In this document: positions 51,793 to 60,899 of the stretch, piece after piece
Layout: the number at the start of each line of letters is the position of its first letter
Numbering within the stretch: position 1 is the first letter of the stretch
From: DYJB01 sp963777165
GTDB taxonomy: Bacteria; Chloroflexota; Anaerolineae; Anaerolineales; E44-bin32
Reading direction: 5' to 3'
NCBI GenBank assembly: GCA_963777165.1
Contig: CAVZPO010000027.1
Coordinates: forward strand, 62,001-126,000
DNA: 64,000 nucleotides
Notes under the pieces: model-generated
Databases searched by the model: none
The model's input: the letters and a program-made list of their open reading frames with translations, nothing else
Told to the model about the DNA's origin: nothing
Translations under genes and position numbers: made by a program

Positions 51793-53283
51793 TTATGGCA
51801 CCAGCGGGGTCAACCGGGCAGGCGCGTCAGGGTAGTAGTCGTACGCCGGTCGATCGGCATACGTCTGCGCCAGGCGTAGGTCCTGGTCCGTGCCGCGCGT
51901 GTAGGCTAGCAGCAACTCGCCGTCGGCAAACGGCGGGGTCAGCGTCAGCAGCGAACCGTATTCGGTCCACGACATGGCTGGATGGACGATCACCAGCGCC
52001 CTCTCCGGTGCGGCCGACTCCAGGCGAGCGCGAGCGGCGACCGTCATCCCGTAGAGTCCGGTCATCTGCTGCAGGCGTGCCGGCAGGTAATACAGGACGT
52101 TCAGCGACAGAAGGGCCAGCACCAGCGTACTGATGCTCAGCGAGCGCAGGCGCGTCGTGCCTCGCTCTCCCAGCCATCCAGCAAGCGCCGCGATCCCGGC
52201 CGCGCTCAAGACCGAGAACGCACCCAGCGCCTCGACGTAGTAGCGCGGGCCGTAGACCCACGCGCCCACCCAGTAGGCGGCGTAAGCCACGATGAGCGAC
52301 GGGAGCAGTCCGGCCAGCAGCCATGCCTCCACCCGCCGCCGCAGGGCCAGCAGGCCAATCGGGGCGAAGATCCACGACAGGTACGGCCATCCGAACAGAT
52401 CGTGCTGTCCGACGCGCAGGCTGAACTTTGTGTTGATGCGTGCCTGGTTCAACGTGTGGCCGGCCTCGGTCACACCGTGTCCCGGTCCGAATCCGATCCG
52501 GTCATACGGCCACCACAGGACGTAGGGATTGCGCAGCGGATCGCCTGTCAGGGCCCACTGCCAGATCAGCAGCACGCCGGCGACGGCCAGCGCCAGCAGG
52601 CCCACGCCCAGGGCGGCGCGCTTCGCCTCGCGCTCGCCGCGCAGCAGCAACCAAACGCCATGAACCCCGAAGGGCAGCCCCACCCCCACCGCCGTCAGCG
52701 GCCGGGTCAGCGCCAGCAGTCCGAGCGAAAGACCCGCAACGGCCACTGGCAGCGCGCGAGGCATTCGACGGCGATCCGGCGCGCCGGCGACTCCGTCCAG
52801 CCAACCCAGGGTTAGCGCCAGCGTTAGGAACACGCTGAGCGCGTGCGACATCATCGAGGCGGAGAGCAGCAGGAACATCGGCGAGCTGGCCGCCAATAAC
52901 GCCGCCAGCAGTCCGACGCCCTGCCCGCCGACCCGCGATCCCAGGCGGTACGCCAGCCATGTCGCCGCGCCGGCCAGCAGCGCGTTCACCAGCCACGGCG
53001 CCCCCAGCCGGATCCCGAACGAAAGCGCCGCCGGCCATCCGGGCGGGTACTTGCCGAAGCGCTGACCTTCGGAGTCCACGACGAAGGGGACCATGAACGA
53101 CCGCGGGAATGGAGGCGAAGGCTGGCTGATTTCACCGCGCGCCATGATCTCCGCTTCCCATAAGTTGGCGAATTCGTCTTCGAGATGCGGGATGCGTTCG
53201 AACACGGCCTGCGAAGCCCACGCCGCCGCCAGGCACGTGCCCAGCGCGATCAGTGCCGCCAGGATTCCCGGCAGCCGTTTCAC
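51793..53283 (-). CDS. GT-C type membrane glycosyltransferase (ArnT/PMT-like)
   Basis: 496 residues with about ten hydrophobic segments. The first outward loop HLEDEFANLWEAEIMARGEISQ carries the acidic pair (EDE) that binds metal and lipid-linked sugar in GT-C enzymes; PPGWPAALSFGIRLGAPWLVNALL and ASSPMFLLLSASMMSHALSVFL follow the ArnT/dolichyl-mannosyltransferase pattern. A soluble C-terminal domain (about 400-496) ends it. Transfers a sugar from a polyprenyl-phosphate donor to an extracellular acceptor. Stop overlaps the next gene's start region by 4 bp (53280-53283). Confidence 0.85.
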   Translation of the reverse strand: MKRLPGILAALIALGTCLAAAWASQAVFERIPHLEDEFANLWEAEIMARGEISQPSPPFPRSFMVPFVVDSEGQRFGKYPPGWPAALSFGIRLGAPWLVNALLAGAATWLAYRLGSRVGGQGVGLLAALLAASSPMFLLLSASMMSHALSVFLTLALTLGWLDGVAGAPDRRRMPRALPVAVAGLSLGLLALTRPLTAVGVGLPFGVHGVWLLLRGEREAKRAALGVGLLALAVAGVLLIWQWALTGDPLRNPYVLWWPYDRIGFGPGHGVTEAGHTLNQARINTKFSLRVGQHDLFGWPYLSWIFAPIGLLALRRRVEAWLLAGLLPSLIVAYAAYWVGAWVYGPRYYVEALGAFSVLSAAGIAALAGWLGERGTTRLRSLSISTLVLALLSLNVLYYLPARLQQMTGLYGMTVAARARLESAAPERALVIVHPAMSWTEYGSLLTLTPPFADGELLLAYTRGTDQDLRLAQTYADRPAYDYYPDAPARLTPLVP

Positions 53284-54278
53284 GCCGGCGACTCGCCGAG
53301 GGCAGCCCGGACGGCGCCCAGCGCCGCCTCGTGGAGCCGACCGTTGGAGATCAGGATGCCGCGATTGTGACGCAGCTCCCGACCCGCCATCAGATCCAGA
53401 ACATGCCCATCGAGGTCCGTGGCGCGCCCGCCGGCCTCTTCGACCGCCAGCAGCCCGGCGGCCACGTCCCAGAGTTTCTCCTTGTAGAAAGAGCGGTCGG
53501 GCGGCGGGAAGCGGATCAGCAGCTCCGCCTGTCCGCCGGCGATCGCCAGGTGCTTGGCCTGGCTGTCCATGCGAATCGGCTCCGCCTTCAGCCTGAGGCG
53601 ATGGGTGAGGCGCACCAGTTGCTCAGGATCGGTGTGCGCATTCTCTACCGACGACAGCAGACGGGCGTCTGAGGGCGACCGACATCCGGAGACCTCGATA
53701 CGGCGGCCATCACCGCCCTCGAGAGGCGCCACCCAGGTCCCGTCACCCCGCACGACGATGACGATGCAGCCGTCGGTCGATGGGCGCGGTCGCAGGTCGA
53801 GCCCCAGGGACGGCGCCGCCAGTGCGGCGACGACGACAATGCCGCCTTCGATCAGCGCCAATGCAATCACGTACTGGTCACCGCGCAGGAAGCCCTTGGT
53901 GCCGTCGATCGGATCGAGCGTCCAGAAGCGGTCTCCCACCTGTCCGCCGCCGCGATCGATCCATGCCCGCACACGTCCGGCGTCCACTTTGGGGCGCAGC
54001 GTCCGCAGCCGTTCGACGACCTGCGCCAGTGTCGCCGGATCCGACTCGAGTGTCCGGCTGTCCTCCTCGGCGACCAGCGGGTCGTCCGGGAAGGCCTCGG
54101 CCAGCTCTCCGGCAATCAACGCCTGAGAGGCGAAGTCGGCCACGGTCACGGGCGAGGTGTCCGCCTTGCGCAAGGAGCTGCCGCCGGCGTCGCGGCGCAC
54201 GGCCTGGCACACCCCTGCGGCGGTGCGGACGGCCTGCAGGGCGAACTCGGCTTCCCGAGAATGATGGCTCCAGATCAT
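53280..54278 (-). CDS. Inositol monophosphatase / 3'(2'),5'-bisphosphate nucleotidase family
   Basis: About 332 residues from the ATG at 54278 (AGAGG 5 nt upstream). Motifs: SPVTVADFASQALI, PLVAEED, WTLDPIDGTKGFLRGDQYVIALALIEGG (DPIDGT metal site) and KLWDVAAGLLAVEEAGG. The GTKGFLRG extension and the length favour 3'-phosphoadenosine 5'-phosphate phosphatase (CysQ/Hal2) over inositol phosphatase. It would clear pAp from sulfate assimilation; no such genes are nearby. Confidence 0.88.
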   Translation of the reverse strand: MIWSHHSREAEFALQAVRTAAGVCQAVRRDAGGSSLRKADTSPVTVADFASQALIAGELAEAFPDDPLVAEEDSRTLESDPATLAQVVERLRTLRPKVDAGRVRAWIDRGGGQVGDRFWTLDPIDGTKGFLRGDQYVIALALIEGGIVVVAALAAPSLGLDLRPRPSTDGCIVIVVRGDGTWVAPLEGGDGRRIEVSGCRSPSDARLLSSVENAHTDPEQLVRLTHRLRLKAEPIRMDSQAKHLAIAGGQAELLIRFPPPDRSFYKEKLWDVAAGLLAVEEAGGRATDLDGHVLDLMAGRELRHNRGILISNGRLHEAALGAVRAALGESPA

Positions 54279-54325
54279 CGGCACCTCTTCGATACAATTC
54301 TAACCACTCAGGCGGAGGTGTCACT

Positions 54326-55561
54326 ATGCTGCGCTGGTTGATGCTCACCCTGGTACTGGGCCTCGTGGCCTGCGCCGGGCTTTCGCAGGTACCGCCCGAA
54401 TCGATCGAACCGACGGCTGCGGCCTCGCCGGCGAGCCTGCCGACGGAGACCGTCGTTCCCACTCCCCCCGTCCCGCCTTCCCCGTCCCCTACCCCGGTGC
54501 AGACGCTGCCGGACGCCTCGACCGCCGCCTGGACCGCTGTGGTCGGCGGACTGCGCCAGCCGGTCGACCTGAAGCACGCCGGCGACGGGCGCCTGTTCGT
54601 CGTCGAGAAGCAAGGCGTGATCCGCATCGTGCGCGACGACGTCCTGCTCCCCGACCCCTTCCTTGATTTGCGCGACCGGGTTGGCTCCGGGGCGAGCGAG
54701 CAGGGGCTGCTCGGTCTGGCATTTCATCCGCGCTTCGCCGAGAACGGCCGGCTGTTCGTCAACTACACCGATGTCGCCGGTGATACGGTTGTCGCCCGCT
54801 ATCTGGCCTCCGGCGATCGCGCCGACCCCGCCTCGGAGGTGATCCTGCTGCACATCCCGCAGCCGTTCGCCAATCACAACGGCGGCTCGCTGGCTTTCGG
54901 TCCGGACGGTTACCTGTATATCGGAACCGGGGACGGCGGATCGGGCGGCGATCCCCACGGCAACGGTCAGTCGCTCAATACGCTCTTGGGAAAGATCTTG
55001 CGGCTGGACGTGGACGGCGGCGAGCCGTATGCCGTTCCGGCGGACAATCCGTTTGCGGGCGGCGGCGGAGGAGCGCCGGAGATCTGGGCCTACGGACTGC
55101 GCAACCCGTGGCGCATCGCATTCGATCGGCCGACCGGCGACCTGTATATCGGCGACGTCGGCCAGAACAGCTGGGAGGAGATCGACGTGGTCCCTGCCGG
55201 CGCACCGGGCGGCGCCAACTTCGGCTGGAACGTCCGCGAAGGACTGCACGCGTACCTCGGCGACTCGACCGCCGGGCTGGTCGAACCGGCGGCCGAGTAC
55301 AGTCACGACCTCGGCTGCTCGGTGACCGGCGGCCTGGTCGTCCGCGACCCGGCCCTGCCCGCCTGGGATGGGACGTATCTGTACGGGGACTACTGTTCCG
55401 GCCGCGTGTGGGGCCTGCGCCGCTCCGCCGATGGCGTGTGGCTCAACGGGCCGCTGTTTGAGACTGGCGTCTCGATCAGCTCCTTCGGCGAGGGCTCCGA
55501 CGGCCGGGTCTATCTGATCGACTATGCCGGTACAATCTATCGCCTGGCGGCCGCCGGGTAA
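54326..55561 (+). CDS. PQQ-type glucose/sorbosone dehydrogenase family lipoprotein
   Basis: 411 residues. Lipobox LVACAG after MLRWLMLTLVLGLVAC; Pro/Thr linker; then a six-bladed beta-propeller: LGLAFHPRFAENGRLFVNYTD, FANHNGGSLAFGPDGYLYIGTGDGGSGGD, APEIWAYGLRNPWRIAFDRPTGDLYIGDVGQNSWEEIDVV, YLYGDYCSGRVWGL. The NHNGG His and the Asp/Arg in the GLRNPWR blade are cofactor/substrate positions. Whether PQQ is bound here is unproven, since Chloroflexota often lack PQQ synthesis. GGAGG precedes the ATG. Confidence 0.9.
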   Translation: MLRWLMLTLVLGLVACAGLSQVPPESIEPTAAASPASLPTETVVPTPPVPPSPSPTPVQTLPDASTAAWTAVVGGLRQPVDLKHAGDGRLFVVEKQGVIRIVRDDVLLPDPFLDLRDRVGSGASEQGLLGLAFHPRFAENGRLFVNYTDVAGDTVVARYLASGDRADPASEVILLHIPQPFANHNGGSLAFGPDGYLYIGTGDGGSGGDPHGNGQSLNTLLGKILRLDVDGGEPYAVPADNPFAGGGGGAPEIWAYGLRNPWRIAFDRPTGDLYIGDVGQNSWEEIDVVPAGAPGGANFGWNVREGLHAYLGDSTAGLVEPAAEYSHDLGCSVTGGLVVRDPALPAWDGTYLYGDYCSGRVWGLRRSADGVWLNGPLFETGVSISSFGEGSDGRVYLIDYAGTIYRLAAAG

Positions 55562-55600
55562 CAGAGCGGTCCGTTCCGCCGACAAGTTGTGGAGGTTTCA

Positions 55601-55984
55601 ATGAGGATCTATGTCAGCAGCGTATTGGTGGACGATCAGGAGAAGGCCCTTCAGTTCTACACGAACGTACTCGGCTTCGTGAAGAAGCTTGATCTCCCGC
55701 TTGGGGAATTTCGTTGGTTGACCATGGTCTCGCCGGATGCGCCCGACGGCGTGCAACTGTTGCTCGAGCCCAACGTCAACCCGGCGGCCAGGACGTTTCA
55801 GCAGGCTATCTTCCAGCAGGGGATTCCGTTGACGAGCTTCGCCGTCGATGATCTGCGGAAGGAATACGAGCGCATGAAGGCGCTGGGCGTCGCCTTCCAC
55901 GGCGCGCCGGAAACGTCCGGCCCGGTGATGACCGTCGTGTTCGAGGACACCTGCGGAAACCTGATCCAGCTGGCACAGGTCTAG
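55601..55984 (+). CDS. Glyoxalase/VOC superfamily protein
   Basis: 127 residues, two beta-alpha-beta-beta-beta repeats of the vicinal-oxygen-chelate fold: YVSSVLVDDQEKALQFYTNVLGF and TSFAVDDLRKEYERMKALGV, metal-site Glu near the end (TVVFEDTCGNLIQLAQ). No DMSP or bleomycin-specific signature. GGAGG lies 8 nt before the ATG. Function unknown: dioxygenase, isomerase and resistance proteins share the fold. Confidence 0.88.
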   Translation: MRIYVSSVLVDDQEKALQFYTNVLGFVKKLDLPLGEFRWLTMVSPDAPDGVQLLLEPNVNPAARTFQQAIFQQGIPLTSFAVDDLRKEYERMKALGVAFHGAPETSGPVMTVVFEDTCGNLIQLAQV

Positions 55985-56165
55985 CGGTGGAAACCCCTGG
56001 AGCGGCGCGGGCTATGGGCGCCATGCCTTGCCGGGGAGAGGCGGTCGCAGATCGGAGCCCGATCTCCACCTCGGGGGACCCGCATCCGCAGCTGCCGGAT
56101 TCGATCGTCCGTCACGTCGTCTAGGTGATGCCCTTGCCGGGGAACTTACGTTCGATGCCGATGCG

Positions 56166-57026
56166 ATGACGTCCGACACACCCCGTCCGCCACTCGAACT
56201 GTTCGACCGCCGCCTGTGGCGGAGGCATTACTTCATCCCCACCGAGCACGGTGCCTGGATTTGGTGGATTGGCCCGTTTCTGATCGGGGCGGCCGCGGGC
56301 GGCAAGCTCGGCCTTGACGCGCTGGTGCTTCTCCTGGCCGTCGCGGCGGCGTTCTTCATGCGCCACCCGACGGCGATCGCCGTCAAGGCCCTGAGCGGCC
56401 GGCGACCGCGCAGCGACCTGGCGCCCGGGCTGTTCTGGACCGCTGCTTACGCGCTGGTTGCTTTGGTGGCCGTGCTGATTCTCGTCCGGTCCGGCCATGC
56501 ACAGCTCCTGTGGCTCGCAATCCCAGGAGTCCTGGTGTTCGCCTGGCACCTGTGGTTGGTCAGTCGACGCGAGGAACGCGGACAGCGCGGCGTCGAGCTC
56601 GTGGCGGCCGGCGTCCTGGCCCTGGCCGCCCCCGCCGCCTACTGGGTGGCTGGAGGCCCCGGCGCGCTGACCGCCTGGCTGCTGTGGCTGCTCACCTGGC
56701 TGCAGTCGGCCGCCTCAATCGTCTTCGTCTACCTGCGCCTGGGGCAGCGGCGCCTGCCGGCGATGCCTGCGCCGAGCGAGCGCTGGAACATGGGCGCCCG
56801 CACGCTTGTCTATCACGTGTTCAACCTCGCCTTCGCCGCAGGCCTCGCTGTCTTCGGTCGTGTGCCCGTCCTGGTGCCGATCGCGTTTGGCCTGATGCTT
56901 GCGGATGCGCTCCAGGGCGTGGCGCAACCACCCGTCGGGGCCCGTCCGGCCGCCATCGGGCTGCGACAGCTCGGATCGAGCGCTGTGTTCGTTGTCGTGA
57001 TGATCGCAGCCTATCTGGCCTGGTGA
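56166..57026 (+). CDS. YwiC-like membrane protein
   Basis: 286 residues with about nine helices. IPTEHGAWIWWIGPFLIGAAAGG at the start and HPTAIAVKAL / AASIVFVYLRLGQR blocks are characteristic of the YwiC-like family, whose role is unknown. ATG at 56166; the 46 upstream in-frame codons are Gly/Arg-rich and unconvincing. Confidence 0.82.
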   Translation: MTSDTPRPPLELFDRRLWRRHYFIPTEHGAWIWWIGPFLIGAAAGGKLGLDALVLLLAVAAAFFMRHPTAIAVKALSGRRPRSDLAPGLFWTAAYALVALVAVLILVRSGHAQLLWLAIPGVLVFAWHLWLVSRREERGQRGVELVAAGVLALAAPAAYWVAGGPGALTAWLLWLLTWLQSAASIVFVYLRLGQRRLPAMPAPSERWNMGARTLVYHVFNLAFAAGLAVFGRVPVLVPIAFGLMLADALQGVAQPPVGARPAAIGLRQLGSSAVFVVVMIAAYLAW

Positions 57027-57150
57027 CCTGCATCCCGGGAACGCACAGCCTCTCCTCGCTGCCACACGCCGCCAACCACTGCGCAGCTGTCCGAGCCGAA
57101 GCTCTCTTCCTGGAAAGGGCGAGGCGTCATGCTCGGTCGGACCGCCTCGT

Positions 57151-57645
57151 TCAAGCGGGGCGGGCGTTCATCCGGCGGATGACCAAGCTAGAGAGAACGA
57201 CCCATGGAAGGATGATGAGGTGCATGGGGACGAGCAGGGTCAGAGCGAACAGAAGCTCCTGCGCTTTGAGGGCCCAACCCCCCGTGGCACCGTCGACGAC
57301 CGCCATGGAGACCCCGGCGATGGAGGCAGCGATCAGGAAGGCAAGTGCCAGAGCTGTGGGCAGCAGCCCGGCGTAGATCGGCAGGGCGAGACGGATCCAG
57401 CTCGTGGCGCTGCTCGCAGTCCGCGCCGCCAGGAATGCGCACAGCGGTGGAAGGAGGGTGATCAAGGAAAGGGCCACGACATCTGGGAGGCCGGCTGCGA
57501 CTCCGGTTGCGGCCGAAGGCCTGCTGGCGAAGAGCACGGCCAACACGAGCGGAACCAGCATCGCGTACAAGAGCAAGAGCCCCGGGCCAAAGGCGATCGC
57601 CCCAAGGGCAAGCAGGCTTGGTCGGGATGTCCGTTCAGACGCCAT
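57151..57645 (-). CDS. Hypothetical membrane protein
   Basis: 164 residues, four hydrophobic segments (AIAFGPGLLLLYAMLVPLVLAVLFA, DVVALSLITLLPPLCAFLAA, IYAGLLPTALALAFLIAASIAGV, LFALTLLVPMHLIILPWVVLSSLVI). ATG at 57645 starts a hydrophilic lead; longer forms are possible. No family recognised. Confidence 0.6.
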   Translation of the reverse strand: MASERTSRPSLLALGAIAFGPGLLLLYAMLVPLVLAVLFASRPSAATGVAAGLPDVVALSLITLLPPLCAFLAARTASSATSWIRLALPIYAGLLPTALALAFLIAASIAGVSMAVVDGATGGWALKAQELLFALTLLVPMHLIILPWVVLSSLVIRRMNARPA

Positions 57646-57783
57646 GGGATCCCTCGCTGAATCGTCTGACGACCTACTGCCTCCCCCAGCGAAGAAGGCG
57701 AGCGTCAGGGGCCGGAGGCTGGGGCAAGGTTCCTGGGTCTCTGGGGCAAGCCGGCCGAGAACCATCGTCGGCGATCGGCCCGA

Positions 57784-58191
57784 TTACCCTCCCATGAATT
57801 CATATCCCGCGCGGAGGCCGTGCCAAACGGCGGCAAACGAAAGAGTGATGAGCATGTGCAGCACGACAACTCCCCACCACCTGGGACGCTTGGGGATCAC
57901 GACGAGAATGAGAAGCACCAGAATGGCCGGATAGATGAGCAGCAACAGCAGAGATCCCAGATCCGTCGATTGGGGCTGCATCACAAGACTCAGGACTCCC
58001 CCAAAGAGCGCCAGAGGCCATCCCACGATCCCCATTCCCTGCCAGAGGAGCACTTCAATCAGGTCGCCCGGAGGATAGGCACGGAAGGGAGGGATGACGA
58101 AAGGCAGGATCGTCCAGGAAAGCAGAACATTGACGACCAACGATGCTGCTACCGCTATCCGCTCCTTCGAGTCGAAGATCGACCTGAGCAT
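57784..58191 (-). CDS. Hypothetical membrane protein
   Basis: 135 residues, four helices (VAASLVVNVLLSWTILPFVI, LLWQGMGIVGWPLALFGGVLSLV, LLLLLIYPAILVLLILVVI, VVVLHMLITLSFAAVW). The amphipathic MLRSIFDSKER start is typical of small inner-membrane proteins. Same strand as the preceding hypothetical and the cassette-like genes to its right. Confidence 0.65.
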   Translation of the reverse strand: MLRSIFDSKERIAVAASLVVNVLLSWTILPFVIPPFRAYPPGDLIEVLLWQGMGIVGWPLALFGGVLSLVMQPQSTDLGSLLLLLIYPAILVLLILVVIPKRPRWWGVVVLHMLITLSFAAVWHGLRAGYEFMGG

Positions 58192-58807
58192 GACTCACCA
58201 CGCGCCGTTGAGAATCGGTGCCGCGCGGGTCCAGCCCCCCATCACGCGTCCCCACCGAGACGGCGGATCCTTTCCACGCCTCTATGGATACCCGCCGCGG
58301 AGCATCGATTCCTCTCACGTGCCCGCCAACGGGTCTCAATTTGCGCCGCCAGACAATGCCCGGTTAGGGTCCGGATTCGGGAGGTAGGCAGGCCTTCCGA
58401 GGCCGGGAGGGCTCCCACCTTGCGGAGCGAGCCTCGCCTGCCCCAGAACCGCCTGGTCCGCCGAAGGCTGCCGAAGGCCGCCGGAGGTCCCGCGAACTGG
58501 GCGGGATTCGCCCCGGATGACCTGACCGGGGCCCCGCCGCAGGTCCCGCGTTACTGGCTGGACGTTCTTGGCGGGGCGTTCTTGGCGGGATTCGTCCCGG
58601 ATGGCTCTACCGGGAGCATGCCGTCGCCCTCGCCGCAGTCCGCCGCCACAGGCCCCGCGTTCTTGGCGGGGCGTTCTTGGCGGGATTCTCCCCCGGGTGT
58701 CCTGACTGAAATCCCGCCACACCGCAGTGGGCGGGGATGGCCACCCCCCGGCTTTCGGCGGCAGGTTCGGCACCAGGGAAGAGATCCTTGCTAGCGCACT
58801 CGCACGG
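58192..58807. other. Gene-free stretch filled with GC-rich repeats
   Basis: No gene is supported. From 58466 on it holds copies of the GTCCCGC / TTCTTGGCGGG repeat modules described separately. Confidence 0.7.
58477..58543 (+). repeat. 67-bp interspersed repeat, copy 1
   Basis: Begins GCCGCCGGAGGTCCCGCG and contains hairpin arms CCCCGG / CCGGGG; nearly identical copies at 59490-59556 and 60730-60796, a partial one near 61924-61977. Followed by GTTCTTGGCGGGG units at 58564-58690. Confidence 0.85.
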
Positions 58808-59311
58808 CTAGGCCATTCCCTCGTACGCGCGTCTCAGCATTTCGATATCGAACTTCTTCATCTGGAGCATCGCCGCGGTAGCACGCTGGGATTTGACGTG
58901 GTCCGGGTCTTGGAGCATCTCCAACAACGCGACCGGTACCACCTGCCATGAAACACCGTACTTGTCTTTGAGCCAGCCGCACTGCTGCGCCTCGTCATCT
59001 CCGCCTTCGGACAATCTCTCCCAGTAGTAATCCACGTCATTCTGTGAGTCGCATCGAACCTGCAGCGAGATCGCCTCATTGAAGTTGAAGACGGGGCCGC
59101 CGTTGAGCGCGATGAAGTCCTGCCCGTCCAGCTGGAAGGTGATGGTCATCACCGATCCGGCCATCCCGCCATGGATCTCGTGTCCGGCTTCGCCGTAGCG
59201 AACGACCTCGACGATCTTTGAGTTCTTGAAGATGGACCTATAGAAGTCCACCGCCTCTTCGGCCTGGTCATCGAACCACAAGCACGGGGTGATCCTCTGA
59301 AGGATTTGCAT
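58808..59311 (-). CDS. PhnB/3-demethylubiquinone methyltransferase-like VOC protein
   Basis: 167 residues: ITPCLWFDDQAEEAVDFYRSIFKNS, TFQLDGQDFIALNGGPVFNFNEAISLQV, YYWERLSEGGDD...CGWLKDKYGVSWQVVP, the PhnB-type pattern. This family is common on mobile gene cassettes and has unknown small-molecule roles. Its stop lies in GCCTAGCCGTGCGAG, resembling the cassette-end GCCTAAC of the genes to its right. Confidence 0.88.
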   Translation of the reverse strand: MQILQRITPCLWFDDQAEEAVDFYRSIFKNSKIVEVVRYGEAGHEIHGGMAGSVMTITFQLDGQDFIALNGGPVFNFNEAISLQVRCDSQNDVDYYWERLSEGGDDEAQQCGWLKDKYGVSWQVVPVALLEMLQDPDHVKSQRATAAMLQMKKFDIEMLRRAYEGMA

Positions 59312-59489
59312 GTCACCTCTCCCGATAGGGACTCGTCAGCGAGCTCGCTACCAACCATCCCCATTGACCCCAAAGCATAACCCGAGATTGGGGTCCTTGG
59401 GTTGGCGGCCCAAGCGCCCCATCCTTACGCCCAGCCCGCCCTGTCAGCCGAGGGCCCTGGTGACGCTCCAGGGTCGAAGACCGCCGGAG

Positions 59490-59556
59490 GCCGCCGGAGG
59501 TCCCGCGAACTGGGCGGGATTCGCCCCGGATGACCTGACCGGGGTCCCGCCGCAGG
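59490..59556 (+). repeat. 67-bp interspersed repeat, copy 2
   Basis: Same 67-bp unit as 58477-58543, followed by three CCGCAGGYCCCGCC steps and four tandem GTTCTTGGCGGGA units (59587-59640), then more at 59707-59735. Confidence 0.85.
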
Positions 59557-59874
59557 CCCCGCCGCAGGTCCCGCCGCAGGTCCCGCGTTCTTGGCGGGAC
59601 GTTCTTGGCGGGACGTTCTTGGCGGGACGTTCATGGCGGGATTCGTCACGAATGTCCTCATCGCGATCCTGTCGTCGCCCCGCCGCAGGCCCCGCCGCAG
59701 GCCCCGCGTTCTTGGCGGGGCGTTCTTGGCGGGATTCGCCCCGGATGCCCATTGCGTGGCGTTGTCGGCGGGACATCTCTCTCGGTCGCGGATGCGTTTC
59801 CAAAGCATCGGCCCGGTGTTGGGCCGCACCAGTAGGCTGGCTCCCCGAAACGGCGGACCGCGTTCGATCTGGCC

Positions 59875-60528
59875 TTAGACAATGAGGTTGGCGAGGGAGA
59901 GGGCCGCCTGCTCTATCTGAGCCACCAGGTGAGCTCGCTCGCTCGGTTCGTTTGCCTCCAGCAGTCGCATGGCGTCTTGCCATACGGTTTCCCGCCAATG
60001 CGAGATGAGATGAGAGACCATCATCTCATCCACCGGCCCAAGCACCTCATCGATGATCGCCATGAAGGGCATCACGGGGTCCAATACTTGATCTTGCACA
60101 GCATCAATCGTGCGGCCGATGACGGCATTCACATGGCAGTGGTCGTTATACCGCGCGGAGCGCTGGTCATCCGCCAGGGCATCCCATTCGGGGCCGAGCA
60201 TGTCGACCAGGCTTAGGACCAGGTCGAAGTTGATATGGGCATTGACCCCGACCAGCAGTTTCTGAAGGGCAAGGAGGTTGGGAGCACGCGTGCTGTTATG
60301 CGCAATCTGCCAGACAGCGGGAGCCGACGCGGGTTCCTTCTCGTAGGCCTCGAGTGCCAGGAAGTAGTAGTCGGCAAAGCGCTCCATGAGGCTGTTGACC
60401 CAGACTGAGTCGTGGAACTCGCGCTGTTCAATCGCGGAGAGGATGTTGCGGGTCATGAGGAGATAGCAGCTGAGGAACACCGAGCGTTGGTCGGCCACAC
60501 TCTCCCATTCGCGAATCTGTGTCGCCAT
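59875..60528 (-). CDS. DUF5995-family protein
   Basis: 217 residues. VGVNAHINFDLVLSLVDML, with NDHCHVNAVIGRTIDAVQD and a helical remainder, matches the DUF5995 family (soluble, all-alpha, function unknown). ATG at 60528 opens MATQIREWESVADQRSVFLSCY; a TTG further upstream (60633) is possible. Flanked on both sides by the 67-bp repeats. Confidence 0.75.
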   Translation of the reverse strand: MATQIREWESVADQRSVFLSCYLLMTRNILSAIEQREFHDSVWVNSLMERFADYYFLALEAYEKEPASAPAVWQIAHNSTRAPNLLALQKLLVGVNAHINFDLVLSLVDMLGPEWDALADDQRSARYNDHCHVNAVIGRTIDAVQDQVLDPVMPFMAIIDEVLGPVDEMMVSHLISHWRETVWQDAMRLLEANEPSERAHLVAQIEQAALSLANLIV

Positions 60529-60729
60529 GCGGCTGACGACTGAGACTTCCGGCGTTGGCAATCCCCCTCCTAATGAGAGCGACTGTCCTTGATCATAATC
60601 GACCGGGAAGGTGCAGCTCACCGGTGGCGCCAAGCTGCTCGTCCGCCCGGCCAGCGGCCCACCAATTCTCGCGCATCCCGGCGGCCGGGCCTTGCCAACT
60701 TATCCGCCAGCCCGCCGGGTCTGCCGCAG

Positions 60730-60796
60730 GCCGCCGGAGGTCCCGCGAACTGGGCGGGATTCGCCCCGGATGACCTTATCGGGGTCCCGCCGTAGG
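60730..60796 (+). repeat. 67-bp interspersed repeat, copy 3
   Basis: Same unit as copies 1 and 2, differing at only a few positions (CTTATC for CTGACC, GTAGG for GCAGG); here not followed by a long GTTCTTGGCGGG run. Confidence 0.85.
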
Positions 60797-60844
60797 CGTC
60801 GTTGGGGGGGGCGTAGTTGGCGGGGCGCCTTGGGGCAGGGGTGG

Positions 60845-60899
60845 TTTGCCAGGGCCGAAGGTCCTGGTGCTTTTCCAGGGCTCCAGCGAGTGGTTAGGC
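60845..60899 (-). other. attC-like cassette end overlapping the methyltransferase stop codon
   Basis: On the minus strand GCCTAAC (core-like 7-mer, containing the TAA stop) is followed by CACTCGCTGGAGCCC and a CCAGGACC..GGCCCTGG hairpin. The 55-bp block is nearly identical to 62023-62077 after the next gene. Position at the stop codon and core GCCTAAC / GTTAGGC are what integron attC sites show. The distal partner core facing the DUF5995 gene is degenerate (GGTGGGC near 60657). Confidence 0.5.

Noticed and set aside
58336..59998. Open frames through the GC-rich repeats (translations repeating GGTFLAGF / RSWRDVLGG)
   Set aside because: Peptide repetition only reflects the DNA repeat units; frames have no ribosome sites and differ in frame between copies.
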